A DNA stretch of 64,000 bases from Gemmatimonadota bacterium (lineage in GTDB: Bacteria; Gemmatimonadota; Gemmatimonadetes; Gemmatimonadales; GWC2-71-9). Made by a program: the position numbers and the translations under genes. The stretch spans positions 1,445,501 through 1,509,500 of the forward strand of contig JADJOM010000003.1 in NCBI GenBank assembly GCA_016713785.1. The letters run 5' to 3'. Below the pieces are notes generated by a model. The model had not been told where the DNA came from. It saw only the letters and a program-made list of their open reading frames with translations, and did not search any database. This document shows positions 46,907 to 56,024 of the stretch, in pieces (position 1 is the stretch's first letter; each line of letters begins with the position of its first letter).

Positions 46907-48910
46907 ATGACCCCCGCCGAACAGGCCGCGCGGCTGCGTGCGCGGATCGACCGCGCCAACCACGCCTACTACGTCCTCGACGCGCCGGAGGTCCCGGACG
47001 CCGAGTACGATCGCTGGATGGTGGAGCTGCGGGCGCTCGAGGAGGCCCACCCCGCGCTCCGCGTCCCGGACAGTCCCACCCAGCGGGTCGGGGCCGAGCC
47101 CGCCGCGGCCCTCCGCAAGCACACCCACCTGCGCCCGATGATGTCGCTGGCCAACGCCTTCACGCCCGAGGAGCTCACGGCGTGGGAGGACCGCAACGCG
47201 CGCATCACCGAGGATGCCCGGGCGGGCGGCTACACCACCGAGGTGAAGATCGACGGCTCGGCGGTGAGCCTGACGTACCGCGACGGGCGGCTGGAGAGCG
47301 GGGCCACCCGCGGCAACGGCCGGGTGGGCGAACTCATCACCGAGAACCTGAAAACGCTCCCCGATGTCCCGCTCCGGCTGGCGGGCGTGTCCTGGCCGGC
47401 GCTGATGGAGATCCGGGGCGAGGTCTACCTCCCGCGCCAGGCGTTCGAGCGGCTCAACCGGGAGCGGGAACAGGCGGGCGAGCCGCTCTACGCCAATCCA
47501 CGCAACACCGCCGCGGGCAGCCTCAAGCTGCTCGACCCGAAGGTCACCCGCCGCCGCCGGCTCCGGATGTACGCCTTCCACGTGGAGGTGATCGACGGGA
47601 CGCTCCCCGCACGCAGCCAGTGGGAGATCCTGGAGCAGCTGGCCGGCTGGGGATTCCCGGTGGAGCCGCACCGGGCGCGGCACGCGGACCTCGCCTCGGT
47701 GCACGCGGCGGTGGCCGCCCTGCACGCCGAGCTGCGCGCCCTGCCCTTCGACGCTGACGGGGTGGTGGTGAAGATCGACCGGCTGGCGCTGCACACCGAG
47801 CTGGGCAGCGTGAGCGACCGGGAGCCGCGCTGGGCGATCGCGCGGAAGTTCGCCCCGGAGGTGGCGGTCACCCGGCTGCTCGACATCCAGCTCAACGTGG
47901 GCCGGACCGGGGCGCTCAACCCCTGGGCGGTGCTCGCGCCGGTGGAGGTGGGGGGCGTGACGGTGTCGAGCGCCACGCTCCACAACGAGGACCTGATCGA
48001 GGCCAAGGACCTCCGGATCGGTGACTGGGTGGAGGTCATCCGCGCCGGCGAGGTGATCCCGCAGGTGGTGGGGCCGCTGCCGGCGCGGCGGGACGGCACC
48101 GAACGGCCCTTCCGCATGCCGGCGGAGTGCCCGCGCTGTGCCACCCCGGTGCTGCGGGATGCGGAGGAGGCCGTCCGCTACTGCCCCAATCCCGCCTGCC
48201 CGGGCCGGGTGCTCGAGGGCATCGTCCACTTCGCCTCCCGCGACGCGATGGACATCCGGGGCCTGGGCTACGAGCGGGTGCGGCAGCTGCTGGACGAGGG
48301 GCTCATCCGCGACGTGGCCGACCTCTACGACCTCGGGACGGACCAGCTGGTGGCGCTGGACCGCTTCGCCGAGCAGTCAGCCGGGCAGCTGGTCACGTCC
48401 ATCGCCGCCTCGAAGTCCCGGCCGCTGGCGCTGGTGCTGTTCGGGCTCGGGATCCGGCATGTGGGGAAGACGGTGGCCCAGGTGCTGGCCCGCCGGTTCG
48501 GCACGATGGAGGCGCTGGCCCGCGCCACGCTCGAAGAGGTGGAGGCGGTGCCGGGAGTGGGCCCGACGATCGCGGCGGCGGTGGTGGAGTTCTTCGCGGC
48601 CGACGACAGCGGCCGGCTGGTGGCGCGCCTCGCGGCGGCGGGGCTCTCCCTCACGGAGCCCCGTGCCGTGGCGGCCGGTGGCCCCCTCGCGGGCAAGGCC
48701 TACGTGCTGACCGGCACACTGCCTACCCTGTCGCGGCAGGCGGCCACCGAGCTGATCGAGCAGGCGGGGGGGCGGGTGACGGGCAGCGTGAGCAAGAAGA
48801 CCGACGCGGTGGTGGCCGGCGACGACGCCGGCAGCAAGCTGGAGAAGGCCCGCACCCTGGGCATCGAGATCATCAGTGAGGCGGAGCTCCTCCGCCGCGC
48901 CGGGGGATAG
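46907..48910 (+). CDS. ligA: NAD-dependent DNA ligase
   Basis: A 667-residue ligase started at the ATG at 46907. In order: Ia domain (ANHAYYVLDAPEVPDAEYDRW), adenylation domain with catalytic lysine in TEVKIDGSA (about residue 114), OB fold (LNVGRTGALNPWAVLAPVEV), four-Cys zinc finger (CPRC ... CPNPAC), helix-hairpin-helix repeats, and a C-terminal BRCT domain (GKAYVLTGTLPTLSR). It seals nicks in replication and repair. The frame is intact. Confidence 0.97.
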   Translation: MTPAEQAARLRARIDRANHAYYVLDAPEVPDAEYDRWMVELRALEEAHPALRVPDSPTQRVGAEPAAALRKHTHLRPMMSLANAFTPEELTAWEDRNARITEDARAGGYTTEVKIDGSAVSLTYRDGRLESGATRGNGRVGELITENLKTLPDVPLRLAGVSWPALMEIRGEVYLPRQAFERLNREREQAGEPLYANPRNTAAGSLKLLDPKVTRRRRLRMYAFHVEVIDGTLPARSQWEILEQLAGWGFPVEPHRARHADLASVHAAVAALHAELRALPFDADGVVVKIDRLALHTELGSVSDREPRWAIARKFAPEVAVTRLLDIQLNVGRTGALNPWAVLAPVEVGGVTVSSATLHNEDLIEAKDLRIGDWVEVIRAGEVIPQVVGPLPARRDGTERPFRMPAECPRCATPVLRDAEEAVRYCPNPACPGRVLEGIVHFASRDAMDIRGLGYERVRQLLDEGLIRDVADLYDLGTDQLVALDRFAEQSAGQLVTSIAASKSRPLALVLFGLGIRHVGKTVAQVLARRFGTMEALARATLEEVEAVPGVGPTIAAAVVEFFAADDSGRLVARLAAAGLSLTEPRAVAAGGPLAGKAYVLTGTLPTLSRQAATELIEQAGGRVTGSVSKKTDAVVAGDDAGSKLEKARTLGIEIISEAELLRRAGG

Positions 48911-48982
48911 GCACCCTCCCCGCGGGGCTTGCCCGTCGCTGTGCCCGACCCTAACCTTCGTCGTCCCTTCGGAGCCTACCGC

Positions 48983-49540
48983 ATGTCGCCGTCCGCCGTC
49001 GCCGCCCCGGCCCAGGCCGTCCTCCTGTCCCGGCAGACCCTGCACCACCTGCGCCAGGTCCTGGAGCGGGATGCGGGGATCCAGGCCGCCACCTGGCTCC
49101 AGGAGGCGGGCTTCGCGGGGGGGGCCGCGCTGTACGAGGTCTACGCCGGCTGGCTGGCGGAGCACTACGCGGTGCGCCGGCCCGCCTCCCTGGATGTGCG
49201 GCACCTGGGCGAGACGCTGTCGGCGTTCTTCGAGGAATATGGCTGGGGCACGGTCCGGGTCTCGCCGGTCACGCCCGCCGTGATCGCCATCGATTCCACC
49301 GACTGGGCCGAGGCCGACCCGACCTCCGGGGCCGCCTACCCGTCCTGCCACATCTCCTCCGGCCTGCTCGCGGAGTTCCTGAGCCGGGTGTCGGAGACCA
49401 CGCTGGGCGTGATGGAAGTGGAGTGCCGCTCCCGCGGCGAGGCACGCTGCCGCTTCCTGGCCGGAGCGCCGGAGACGCTGCAGATCCTCTACGGCCGGAT
49501 GGCGGAGGGCGCCAACTACCTGGACGCCCTGGGCGCCTGA
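48983..49540 (+). CDS. V4R-domain protein
   Basis: A 185-residue protein from the ATG at 48983 (MSPSAVAAPAQAVLLSR). The C-terminal half follows the V4R pattern: SSGLLAEFLSRVS ... LGVMEVECRSRGEARCRFLAG with two Cys flanking the turn, then a closing helix. V4R domains bind small hydrophobic ligands or polypeptide partners and are linked to regulation of aromatic metabolism or to vesicle tethering. No other domain is present. The following small membrane gene starts 5 nt after it. Confidence 0.75.
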   Translation: MSPSAVAAPAQAVLLSRQTLHHLRQVLERDAGIQAATWLQEAGFAGGAALYEVYAGWLAEHYAVRRPASLDVRHLGETLSAFFEEYGWGTVRVSPVTPAVIAIDSTDWAEADPTSGAAYPSCHISSGLLAEFLSRVSETTLGVMEVECRSRGEARCRFLAGAPETLQILYGRMAEGANYLDALGA

Positions 49541-49545
49541 GCCCG

Positions 49546-49704
49546 ATGTGCGCCTATAACGTCCGGAAGAACAAATCGGTGGACCACGAACCGGCGTCCG
49601 GGGCTGCCCGGACGCTGGATTTCTTCCGGGACCTGGGCATCTGGGCGGCGGGGATCGGGGCGCTGTACCTGGTCTACTGGCTGGCCCGGCGGTACCTCTT
49701 CTAG
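49546..49704 (+). CDS. Small membrane protein (52 aa)
   Basis: A short gene starting at the ATG at 49546, 5 nt after the V4R gene. It encodes a polar 27-residue start and one membrane helix (IWAAGIGALYLVYWLA) ending in RRYLF. Positive residues at the end suggest N-out or C-in orientation. The stop overlaps the convergent pmbA end by a few nt. The distinct hydrophobic segment and tight spacing make it a plausible gene; no family is recognised. Confidence 0.5.
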   Translation: MCAYNVRKNKSVDHEPASGAARTLDFFRDLGIWAAGIGALYLVYWLARRYLF

Positions 49705-50990
49705 AACACTGACACGCCGTCCACCACCACGGGCGGCATGGCGCGGCTCCCCACCCACATCAGGTCCCGGCCCACCGCCAGCAGGCGGGCCAGCAGGTCG
49801 TGCACGTTGCCGGCCACCGTGACCTCCGGGACCAGCCCCACGATCTCGCCCCCCTGCACCCGCCACGCGAGCGCCGCCGGCAGCGCAAACGTGCCACCCA
49901 TCATGTCGGCATGGGTGCCCGGCCGGAGCTGCTCCACCACCAGGCCGTCACCGATCGTCGCGAGGATGTCGTCCCAGCTGGCGGCCCCCGCCTCGAGGAC
50001 CAGGTTGGTGCAGGCGGCCTGCGGCTTGGCGAAGGTGCTCCGCCGTCCGTGACCCGTGGGCGTGGCGCCCACCCGCCCCGCCGTCTCGAGATCATAGATG
50101 ATCCCGGCCACCTGCCCCGCCTCGACCAGGGGCAGGCGGCGGCTGGTGACGCCCTCGTCGTCGAGCGGGCGGGAACCGGGACGGCCGTCGAGGAGCGGAT
50201 CGTCGACCAGGGTGAGGAGCTCGCTGTAGGCCCGGGCCCCGCGCTGGCGCGCGAGTGGGGAGCCGCCGTGCAGCGCCGCCTTGCCCACCAGCGCCTGTTC
50301 CACCGCCGCCAGGAGCGGCGGCAGGGCCGTCGGGAGGAAGCCCACGCGCTGCCGGCCCATGGGGGCCTCGGCATTCCGTTCCGCCCAGGCAAAGCGCTGC
50401 CGCAGCATGGCCACCAGCAGCTCGAGATCGGTCAGCGAGGGCAGGTCGGCGCCGGCGAGGGCCGCCTCGACGACCAGGCGGCGGCCCTCCTGCTGCCGCG
50501 CCGCCTGGACCGCGAAGACGACGAGCGAGACATCGTACTCTGCATCGAGACCGGCGGTGTTGGCCACCCGCACCTGGCCCAGGGAGCGCTCGATGGTGAG
50601 CCCGAGGTTCACCCGCTCGCTGCCGAGGCGGTCACGGACCAAGTGCCCCAGGTCGGCCAGCTCGGCGAGGGTGGCGGCGGCGGCGCGCGGGACGTGGGTG
50701 ACCACCGCGGGGAGCGCGGCCTGGCGCGGCAGGCTGAGGCTGGTGGGTTCGCCGAGCGCGGCCGAGGCGAGCGCGCGATCGAGCAGGTCGTCGGGATCCT
50801 CCACCACGCTGCCGGCGGTGCCGGCCCGCCCCTCGCTCACCACGCGGAGGTTCACCCCCTGGTACAGGGTGGTGCGGGCCCCGACGGGACACCCATCGAC
50901 GAAGGTCACCGTGGTGGTCTCGTCGGTCTTGTGGACCGCATCGGCGAGCGCCGCGCGGCGGGCGGCGCGTTCGAGGAGGGGGAGGATCAT
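49701..50990 (-). CDS. PmbA/TldE-type metallopeptidase-family protein
   Basis: Start at the ATG at 50990 (MILPLLERAARRAALADAV), which overlaps the end of tldD; 429 residues. The family motifs GRVGATPTGHGRR and PGTHADMMGGTFALP mark it as the TldE (PmbA) partner, which lacks the metal-site histidines and works with TldD. In E. coli the TldD/E pair degrades or processes peptides such as microcin B17 precursor and CcdA. The gene order tldD then pmbA, coupled by overlap, supports one complex. Confidence 0.86.
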   Translation of the reverse strand: MILPLLERAARRAALADAVHKTDETTTVTFVDGCPVGARTTLYQGVNLRVVSEGRAGTAGSVVEDPDDLLDRALASAALGEPTSLSLPRQAALPAVVTHVPRAAAATLAELADLGHLVRDRLGSERVNLGLTIERSLGQVRVANTAGLDAEYDVSLVVFAVQAARQQEGRRLVVEAALAGADLPSLTDLELLVAMLRQRFAWAERNAEAPMGRQRVGFLPTALPPLLAAVEQALVGKAALHGGSPLARQRGARAYSELLTLVDDPLLDGRPGSRPLDDEGVTSRRLPLVEAGQVAGIIYDLETAGRVGATPTGHGRRSTFAKPQAACTNLVLEAGAASWDDILATIGDGLVVEQLRPGTHADMMGGTFALPAALAWRVQGGEIVGLVPEVTVAGNVHDLLARLLAVGRDLMWVGSRAMPPVVVDGVSVF

Positions 50991-52363
50991 GCGCTCTCGC
51001 CCCCGACCGTCATCTGCTCGAACCGGACGTGCGGGGCGCCGTCGGCCACGGTGATCCGGCCGGCCGGCGGCTGGCCGCAGCCCGTGGCCTGCAGGTTCCA
51101 CCGGAAGTCGCCGGCGATGGCATCCAGCCGCAGCAGCGTCTCGGTGACATCGCCCTGGAGCACGAGGGGCCGCACGGTCTCCGCCAGGCGGCCGTCGCGG
51201 ATCACCTGGCCGTACCCGGTGGTGAGGGTGAAGCGGCCGTGGTGCACGTTGCCACCCATGGCGTCGCAGCAGTAGATCCCGTGCCGGATGGGGCGGATCA
51301 GGTCGTCGAGGGTGCCCTGCCCGTTGGTGAGGTAGGTGTTGGTGAGGCGGGCGGTCGGGACCTGGCGGAACGACGGGGCGCGGGCGTTCCCGGTGGGGCG
51401 GGTCCCGGCGCGGCCGGCGGTCTCGCGGGTGTGCAGCCGGCCCACCACCACGCCGTGCTGCACCAGCAGGGTGTGCTGGGTGAGCGCGCCCTCGTCGTCG
51501 AAGGCGAGCGAGCCCGGCAGGCTGGTGGCGCTGCCGTCATCACCGATGGTGAGGAGGTCGGAGCCGATCCGGCGCCCGGGGGGCATGAGCTGGTGCAGGT
51601 CCGGCCGGGCGGCGAGGGTGTCGGCCTCGCTCAGGTGGCCAACCGTCTGGTGCAGCAGGGCGGCGATGCACCGGGGGTCGAGGACCACGGGATAGCTGCC
51701 GGCCTGGACCCGGGGCGCGTTGAGGAGGGCGATGGCGCGACGGGCGGCGGTGCGGAAGAGGTGGTCGGTCTCCTGCACCGCCCGCCAGCCGCCCCGCACC
51801 GCCCACGACTCGAAGGCCCGCTCCAGGAAGCTGTCCTCGCGCGCGATGGCGCCGGCGGCGAGCCGGACCTCGGGGCGGCGGTCAGAGACCATCACGCCGG
51901 CGGAGGTGGCGATCCAGCGTTCGGTGACCCGGTCCTCGTAGGAGGCGCGGGCGTCGACGATGCGCCGGTCGCTGGCGAGCATCTCCTGGTTGAGCCGCTC
52001 GAGCAGCTGGCGCTTCTCGGCGAGGGGGACCTCGCGGACGTCGCCATCGAGGTCGGCGGGATGGTCGGCCACGCGGACCGGGATCTCGGCCAGGCGGATC
52101 GGCGCGTCGACGGGCAGGGCCAGCGAGAGCTCATGGGCCCGGGCCACCATGGCGCCGAGCTGGTCGAGGCCGGTGAAGCTCGCGACACCCCAGCCCTTGC
52201 CGTGATTGAGGCAGCGGACCATGCCGCCCACCTCGCGCGCGGTGGTGGCCCCCTCCAGCCGGCTGCCGCGGTAGGCCACGGCGCTCGCCCAGGTGCGCTC
52301 GAGCCGGATCTCGGTGAAGTCCGCGCGGGCGGCGCGGAGCGCCTCGGCCAGCCGGTCGTTCAC
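50987..52363 (-). CDS. TldD-type metallopeptidase
   Basis: GTG start at 52363, sharing bases with the stop of the phosphoribosyltransferase (GTGA); 458 residues. The metal site normally HExxxH reads HQTVGHLSEAD, so the catalytic Glu position is Gln. The third ligand region with Cys (NLQATGCGQPPAG) and the closing motif MGGNVHHGRFTLTTGYG are kept. TldD forms a heterocomplex with PmbA and cleaves unfolded peptides. Whether this variant keeps activity is open. Confidence 0.85.
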   Translation of the reverse strand: MNDRLAEALRAARADFTEIRLERTWASAVAYRGSRLEGATTAREVGGMVRCLNHGKGWGVASFTGLDQLGAMVARAHELSLALPVDAPIRLAEIPVRVADHPADLDGDVREVPLAEKRQLLERLNQEMLASDRRIVDARASYEDRVTERWIATSAGVMVSDRRPEVRLAAGAIAREDSFLERAFESWAVRGGWRAVQETDHLFRTAARRAIALLNAPRVQAGSYPVVLDPRCIAALLHQTVGHLSEADTLAARPDLHQLMPPGRRIGSDLLTIGDDGSATSLPGSLAFDDEGALTQHTLLVQHGVVVGRLHTRETAGRAGTRPTGNARAPSFRQVPTARLTNTYLTNGQGTLDDLIRPIRHGIYCCDAMGGNVHHGRFTLTTGYGQVIRDGRLAETVRPLVLQGDVTETLLRLDAIAGDFRWNLQATGCGQPPAGRITVADGAPHVRFEQMTVGGESA

Positions 52364-52884
52364 CCCGCCGGATTCCCCTTGAGCCACTGGACGTAGTCGG
52401 GCCGGGTCACCAGCTCGCCGTCGGCGATGATCTCGCGGTCCCAGGGAAGGATGATCAGGTGCTCGGTGGCGAAGGCGTGGAAATCGGGCGTGTAGCCCCC
52501 GGTCTTGAACGAGACCGCGGTGCGCACTTCCTTCGGCTTGAGGGCGCGCACTTCGTTCAGCGCGAGCTTGATGGTGGAGCCGGTATCGCAGGTCTCGTCC
52601 ACCAGGAGCACGCGGCGGCCGCGGATACTGGGCGGCGGCCCGGTGACCAGGATGGGCTCGCCGCCGGCGTCCTGGCGGGTGACGGCCATGGACGCGAACT
52701 CCACCTGCAGGATGGAGGCGACCACCACGCCGGGGATGACCCCGGCCTTGGCGATGCCGAGCACCACCTCGGGCTCGAAGTCGCGCACCACCTTGAGGGC
52801 GAGGGCCCGGCAGATCTCGCCGAAGAAGGGCCAGTCCACCTCGAGGACACCGCGAGGCTGGGGCACGGCAGGGGGTCGTTTCAT
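52360..52884 (-). CDS. Type I phosphoribosyltransferase
   Basis: A 174-residue protein with the PRPP-binding motif VLLVDETCDTGSTIKLA at about residues 90-106 and a flexible loop before it. Layout and length resemble hypoxanthine/xanthine or GPT-like enzymes of purine salvage, but the base specificity cannot be told. It heads a three-gene overlapping operon with tldD and pmbA. A possible promoter TTTACG-N17-TAGTAT lies upstream on the minus strand around 52930-52960. Confidence 0.85.
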   Translation of the reverse strand: MKRPPAVPQPRGVLEVDWPFFGEICRALALKVVRDFEPEVVLGIAKAGVIPGVVVASILQVEFASMAVTRQDAGGEPILVTGPPPSIRGRRVLLVDETCDTGSTIKLALNEVRALKPKEVRTAVSFKTGGYTPDFHAFATEHLIILPWDREIIADGELVTRPDYVQWLKGNPAG

Positions 52885-52960
52885 GGGATCGTCGGGGAGG
52901 CGGTCGGGTAACGGCGCTGGAGAACAATACTACCCCCCGTCGGGGGCGGCGTAAACTACG

Positions 52961-52989
52961 TTGCGGCCCCCCCGGGGCGGGACTATGTT
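52961..52989 (+). promoter_or_regulatory. Possible promoter for the TPR gene
   Basis: TTGCGG (52961-52966), 17-nt spacer, TATGTT (52984-52989), ending 43 nt before the ATG at 53033. Matches to consensus are three and four of six. The spacer has a run of C and then G, and a CCCCC-GTC-GGGGG inverted repeat lies just upstream (52934-52946). Confidence 0.35.
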
Positions 52990-53032
52990 ACGCCCATCCT
53001 TCCTTCCCGACCCGCGAGGACGTTGTCCCTCA

Positions 53033-53476
53033 ATGAGTTTCTGGCGTCGGTTGCTCGGCGGCGGCCCGACCGAAGGGCTGAAACCGCAACGGCTCGACTA
53101 CCTCAATGAAGCGCTGGCCCTCGAGCGGCAGGGTGATTTCGAGGCAGCGCTGACCTCCTATCGGCTGGCGCTGCGGGACAATCCCAACGACCCGCGGATC
53201 CTGCAGAACATGGCCATCGCGTTCACCAAGACCGGCCAGCAGGAAGAGGCGATCCGGCACTACCGGCGCGCCATCGGGCTGGACGACACGCTGGTGGGCG
53301 CGCACTACGGCCTGGCGTTCCGGCTCAAGGAGCGGGGGGAGTTCCAGGAGGCGGCGGAGCACCTGCGGAAGTTCCTGGCGCGGCCCCCGAGGGGGCCCGA
53401 CGCCGACCGCTGGGTGCGGCACGCCGAGGACACCCTCAGGGAGATCGAGTCGACGCCGGACCGGGCCCCCGAATGA
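53033..53476 (+). CDS. TPR-repeat protein
   Basis: A 147-residue protein from the ATG at 53033 (MSFWRRLLGGGPTEGL). It has three tetratricopeptide repeats (YLNEALALERQGDFEAALTS and two more) and a short acidic tail. It has no signal peptide. Its stop overlaps the start of the following lipoprotein gene (ATGA). Confidence 0.82.
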   Translation: MSFWRRLLGGGPTEGLKPQRLDYLNEALALERQGDFEAALTSYRLALRDNPNDPRILQNMAIAFTKTGQQEEAIRHYRRAIGLDDTLVGAHYGLAFRLKERGEFQEAAEHLRKFLARPPRGPDADRWVRHAEDTLREIESTPDRAPE

Positions 53477-54168
53477 CGCGGCGCGGACTCGTGGCGGCGC
53501 TGGCGCTCCTCGCCGGCTGCAGCGACATCTCCGGGAGCAAGGGCGTAGTGGCCCTGGAGCTCCGGCTCCCCTCCCCGCCCGTGGTCGAACCGCTCGACAC
53601 CCTGACGCTGCACGCCGTCGCCTACGACATCGACGGGGACAGCCTCGATCTCCCGGTGTACTGGCGCACCCCCGATACGACCCTCATACTGGTGGACAGC
53701 ACGGGCCGGATGACGACGGCCCTGACGTCGGGGACGGGGCGGGTGCAGGCCCGGGCGGGCAACCTCTACTCCGCGGTCTCCAGCCCGGGATTCACCATCC
53801 GTCCCCGGTCGGATACCCTGCGCCTGACCGTGCCGGACACCCTGACCGTCCTGGCCGGGGACACCGCCTCGGGGCCGCTCGACGCGGCGCTCGAGAGCAA
53901 CGACCCCGCGGGCGGGATCAGCGGGGCCGGCATCCTGTATGAAGTGGTCGACACGGCCGCCGCGCGCGGCCTGGTGCGGTTCGCGGGGGACGTGCTGGTC
54001 TTCCGCGCCACGACCGCCACGGGGGGCACGCCGTCGCCAGCGGTGACCCTCCGCAAGGTGCCGGGGGCGACGCCCCCGGCGACCGTCCAGGTCCGGGTCA
54101 GCGCGACCCGGCCGAGCGGCACCCCGGTCCCCGGGTCCGGGCAGTTGTTCACGCTCACATTCCCGTAA
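53473..54168 (+). CDS. Lipoprotein with Ig-like repeats
   Basis: A 231-residue lipoprotein (lipobox LLAGC, Cys 16). The mature protein is all-beta with two or three Ig-like domains (VVEPLDTLTLHAVAYDIDGD, DTLTVLAGDTASG), resembling BIG2-type envelope proteins. Ser/Thr/Asp-rich and lacking Cys apart from the lipobox. Ligand unknown. Confidence 0.7.
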   Translation: MTRRGLVAALALLAGCSDISGSKGVVALELRLPSPPVVEPLDTLTLHAVAYDIDGDSLDLPVYWRTPDTTLILVDSTGRMTTALTSGTGRVQARAGNLYSAVSSPGFTIRPRSDTLRLTVPDTLTVLAGDTASGPLDAALESNDPAGGISGAGILYEVVDTAAARGLVRFAGDVLVFRATTATGGTPSPAVTLRKVPGATPPATVQVRVSATRPSGTPVPGSGQLFTLTFP

Positions 54169-54188
54169 ACTCCACGGAGGCCACGCAG

Positions 54189-56009
54189 ATGGCCACGCCC
54201 CGCACCCTGAACGAGCTCTTCTTCGGAAGCCTCGACCGCTTCGGCACGCGCCCCGTCGTCCTCCGCGCCAAGCGCGGCGGGGCGTGGCGGGACATCGGCT
54301 ACGCCGAGGTCACGGACACGGTCCGGTGCCTCGCCGCCGGCCTGCGGGAACTCGGGGTGGTCGCCGGGAGCAACGTCGCGATCCTCAGCGAGAACCGGCC
54401 GGAGTGGGCCTTCGTCGACTTCGCCTGCCTCACGGCCCGCTGCGCCGACGTGCCGATCTACCCCACGCTGCCCGCGGGGCAGATCAGCTACATCCTGCGC
54501 GACTCGGGGGCGGTGGCCGTCTTCGTGTCGAGCAAGGCACAGCTCGAGAAGATCCTCTCCATCCGCCAGCCCGACGTCACCCCCGCGCTGCGGCACATCA
54601 TCGCGATGGATGATGACGCCACGGGCCCGGGCGTCATGCCCTTCGCCGACCTGGTGGCCCGCGGCCGCGCCGCCCTGGGCAAGTACCCGCGGTGGCGGGA
54701 GGAGGCGCTCGAGGCCAGCCCGGACGACCTCGCGACGCTCATCTACACCTCGGGCACCACCGGCGACCCGAAGGGCGTGATGCTCACCCACGGGAACCTC
54801 ACCAGCAACGTGGTGGGCGGCCTGCAGTACCTCGACCTCCGCACCGAGGACTCCTGCCTGTCCTTCCTGCCGCTGTCCCACGTCTTCGAGCGGATGGCGG
54901 GACACTACTGCATGTGGCAGTCGGGGGCGGTGATCACCTACGCCCAGAGCGTGGACACCGTCTCCGCCGACCTGGTCGAGGTGCGGCCCACGGTGGTGCT
55001 GTCGGTGCCGCGGCTGTACGAGAAGATCTACGCCAAGGTGGTCGAGGGGGCCGCGGCCTCCCCGCTCAAGAAGCGGATCTTCGACTGGTGCCGGGCGGCG
55101 GGCGAGGCGTGGGCGGAGACCGTGCTCGCGGGCCAGCCGGTGCCGTTTGCGCTCGGCGTGAAGAAGGCGCTGGCCGACAAGCTGGTGTTCTCCAAGCTGG
55201 TGGCGCGCACCGGCGGGCGGCTGCGGTACTTCGTCTCGGGCGGCGCGCCGCTCTCGGCGGAGATCGCCAAGTTCTTCTTTGCCGCCGGGCTGCCGATCTA
55301 CGAGGGGTACGGCCTGACGGAGACCTCGCCGGTCATCTCGGTGAACTCCCGCACCCACGTGAAGCTGGGCGCGGTGGGCCGGCCCATCCCCGGGGTGGAG
55401 GTGACGATTGCCGCGGACGGCGAGATCCTCACCCGCGGCCCCCACGTGATGAAGGGCTACTACAACAAGCCCCAGGCCACCGCCGAGGCCATCGACACGG
55501 GGGGCTGGTTCCACACCGGCGACATCGGCCTGATCGACGGGGACGGCTTCCTCAAGATCACCGACCGCAAGAAGGACATCATCGTCACGGCGGGGGGCAA
55601 GAACATCGCCCCGCAGCCGATCGAGGGCCGGGTCAAGACCAACAAGTTCATCGTGAACGCGGTGATGATCGGGGACAAGCGGAAGTTCCCCATCCTGCTC
55701 GTGGTGCCGAACCTCGACGCGCTGCGGGAGTGGGCGGCGAGCGAGGGGCGGACCTACCCCGACGATGCCGCGCTGGTGGCCAGCAAGGAGTCGGTGGAGA
55801 AGATCGAGCGGGAGGTCAAGAAGTCGCTGCGCGACCTGGCGCAGTTCGAGATGCCGAAGAAGGTGGTGCTGATCCAGAACGACTTCTCGATCGAGTCGGG
55901 GGAGCTCACCCCCACGCTCAAGGTGAAGCGCCGGGTGGTGGAGAAGAACTACAACGCCGCCATCGAGGCCGCCTACGCCGACCGCAGCGGGGCCACCACC
56001 GAGCACTGA
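54189..56009 (+). CDS. Long-chain acyl-CoA synthetase (AMP-forming)
   Basis: A 606-residue enzyme of the ANL family. The adenylate-binding P-loop YTSGTTGDPKGVMLTH, the motif YEGYGLTETSPVISVN, GGWFHTGDIG with the hinge ITDRKKDIIVTAGGKNI, and the closing TPTLKVKRR lysine site are all present. It activates fatty acids as acyl-CoA using ATP. It could feed the hydratase at 38.5 kb, but they are far apart. It stands alone after the lipoprotein gene (20-nt gap). Confidence 0.94.
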   Translation: MATPRTLNELFFGSLDRFGTRPVVLRAKRGGAWRDIGYAEVTDTVRCLAAGLRELGVVAGSNVAILSENRPEWAFVDFACLTARCADVPIYPTLPAGQISYILRDSGAVAVFVSSKAQLEKILSIRQPDVTPALRHIIAMDDDATGPGVMPFADLVARGRAALGKYPRWREEALEASPDDLATLIYTSGTTGDPKGVMLTHGNLTSNVVGGLQYLDLRTEDSCLSFLPLSHVFERMAGHYCMWQSGAVITYAQSVDTVSADLVEVRPTVVLSVPRLYEKIYAKVVEGAAASPLKKRIFDWCRAAGEAWAETVLAGQPVPFALGVKKALADKLVFSKLVARTGGRLRYFVSGGAPLSAEIAKFFFAAGLPIYEGYGLTETSPVISVNSRTHVKLGAVGRPIPGVEVTIAADGEILTRGPHVMKGYYNKPQATAEAIDTGGWFHTGDIGLIDGDGFLKITDRKKDIIVTAGGKNIAPQPIEGRVKTNKFIVNAVMIGDKRKFPILLVVPNLDALREWAASEGRTYPDDAALVASKESVEKIEREVKKSLRDLAQFEMPKKVVLIQNDFSIESGELTPTLKVKRRVVEKNYNAAIEAAYADRSGATTEH

Positions 56010-56024
56010 GCCGCCGGGGGCGCC

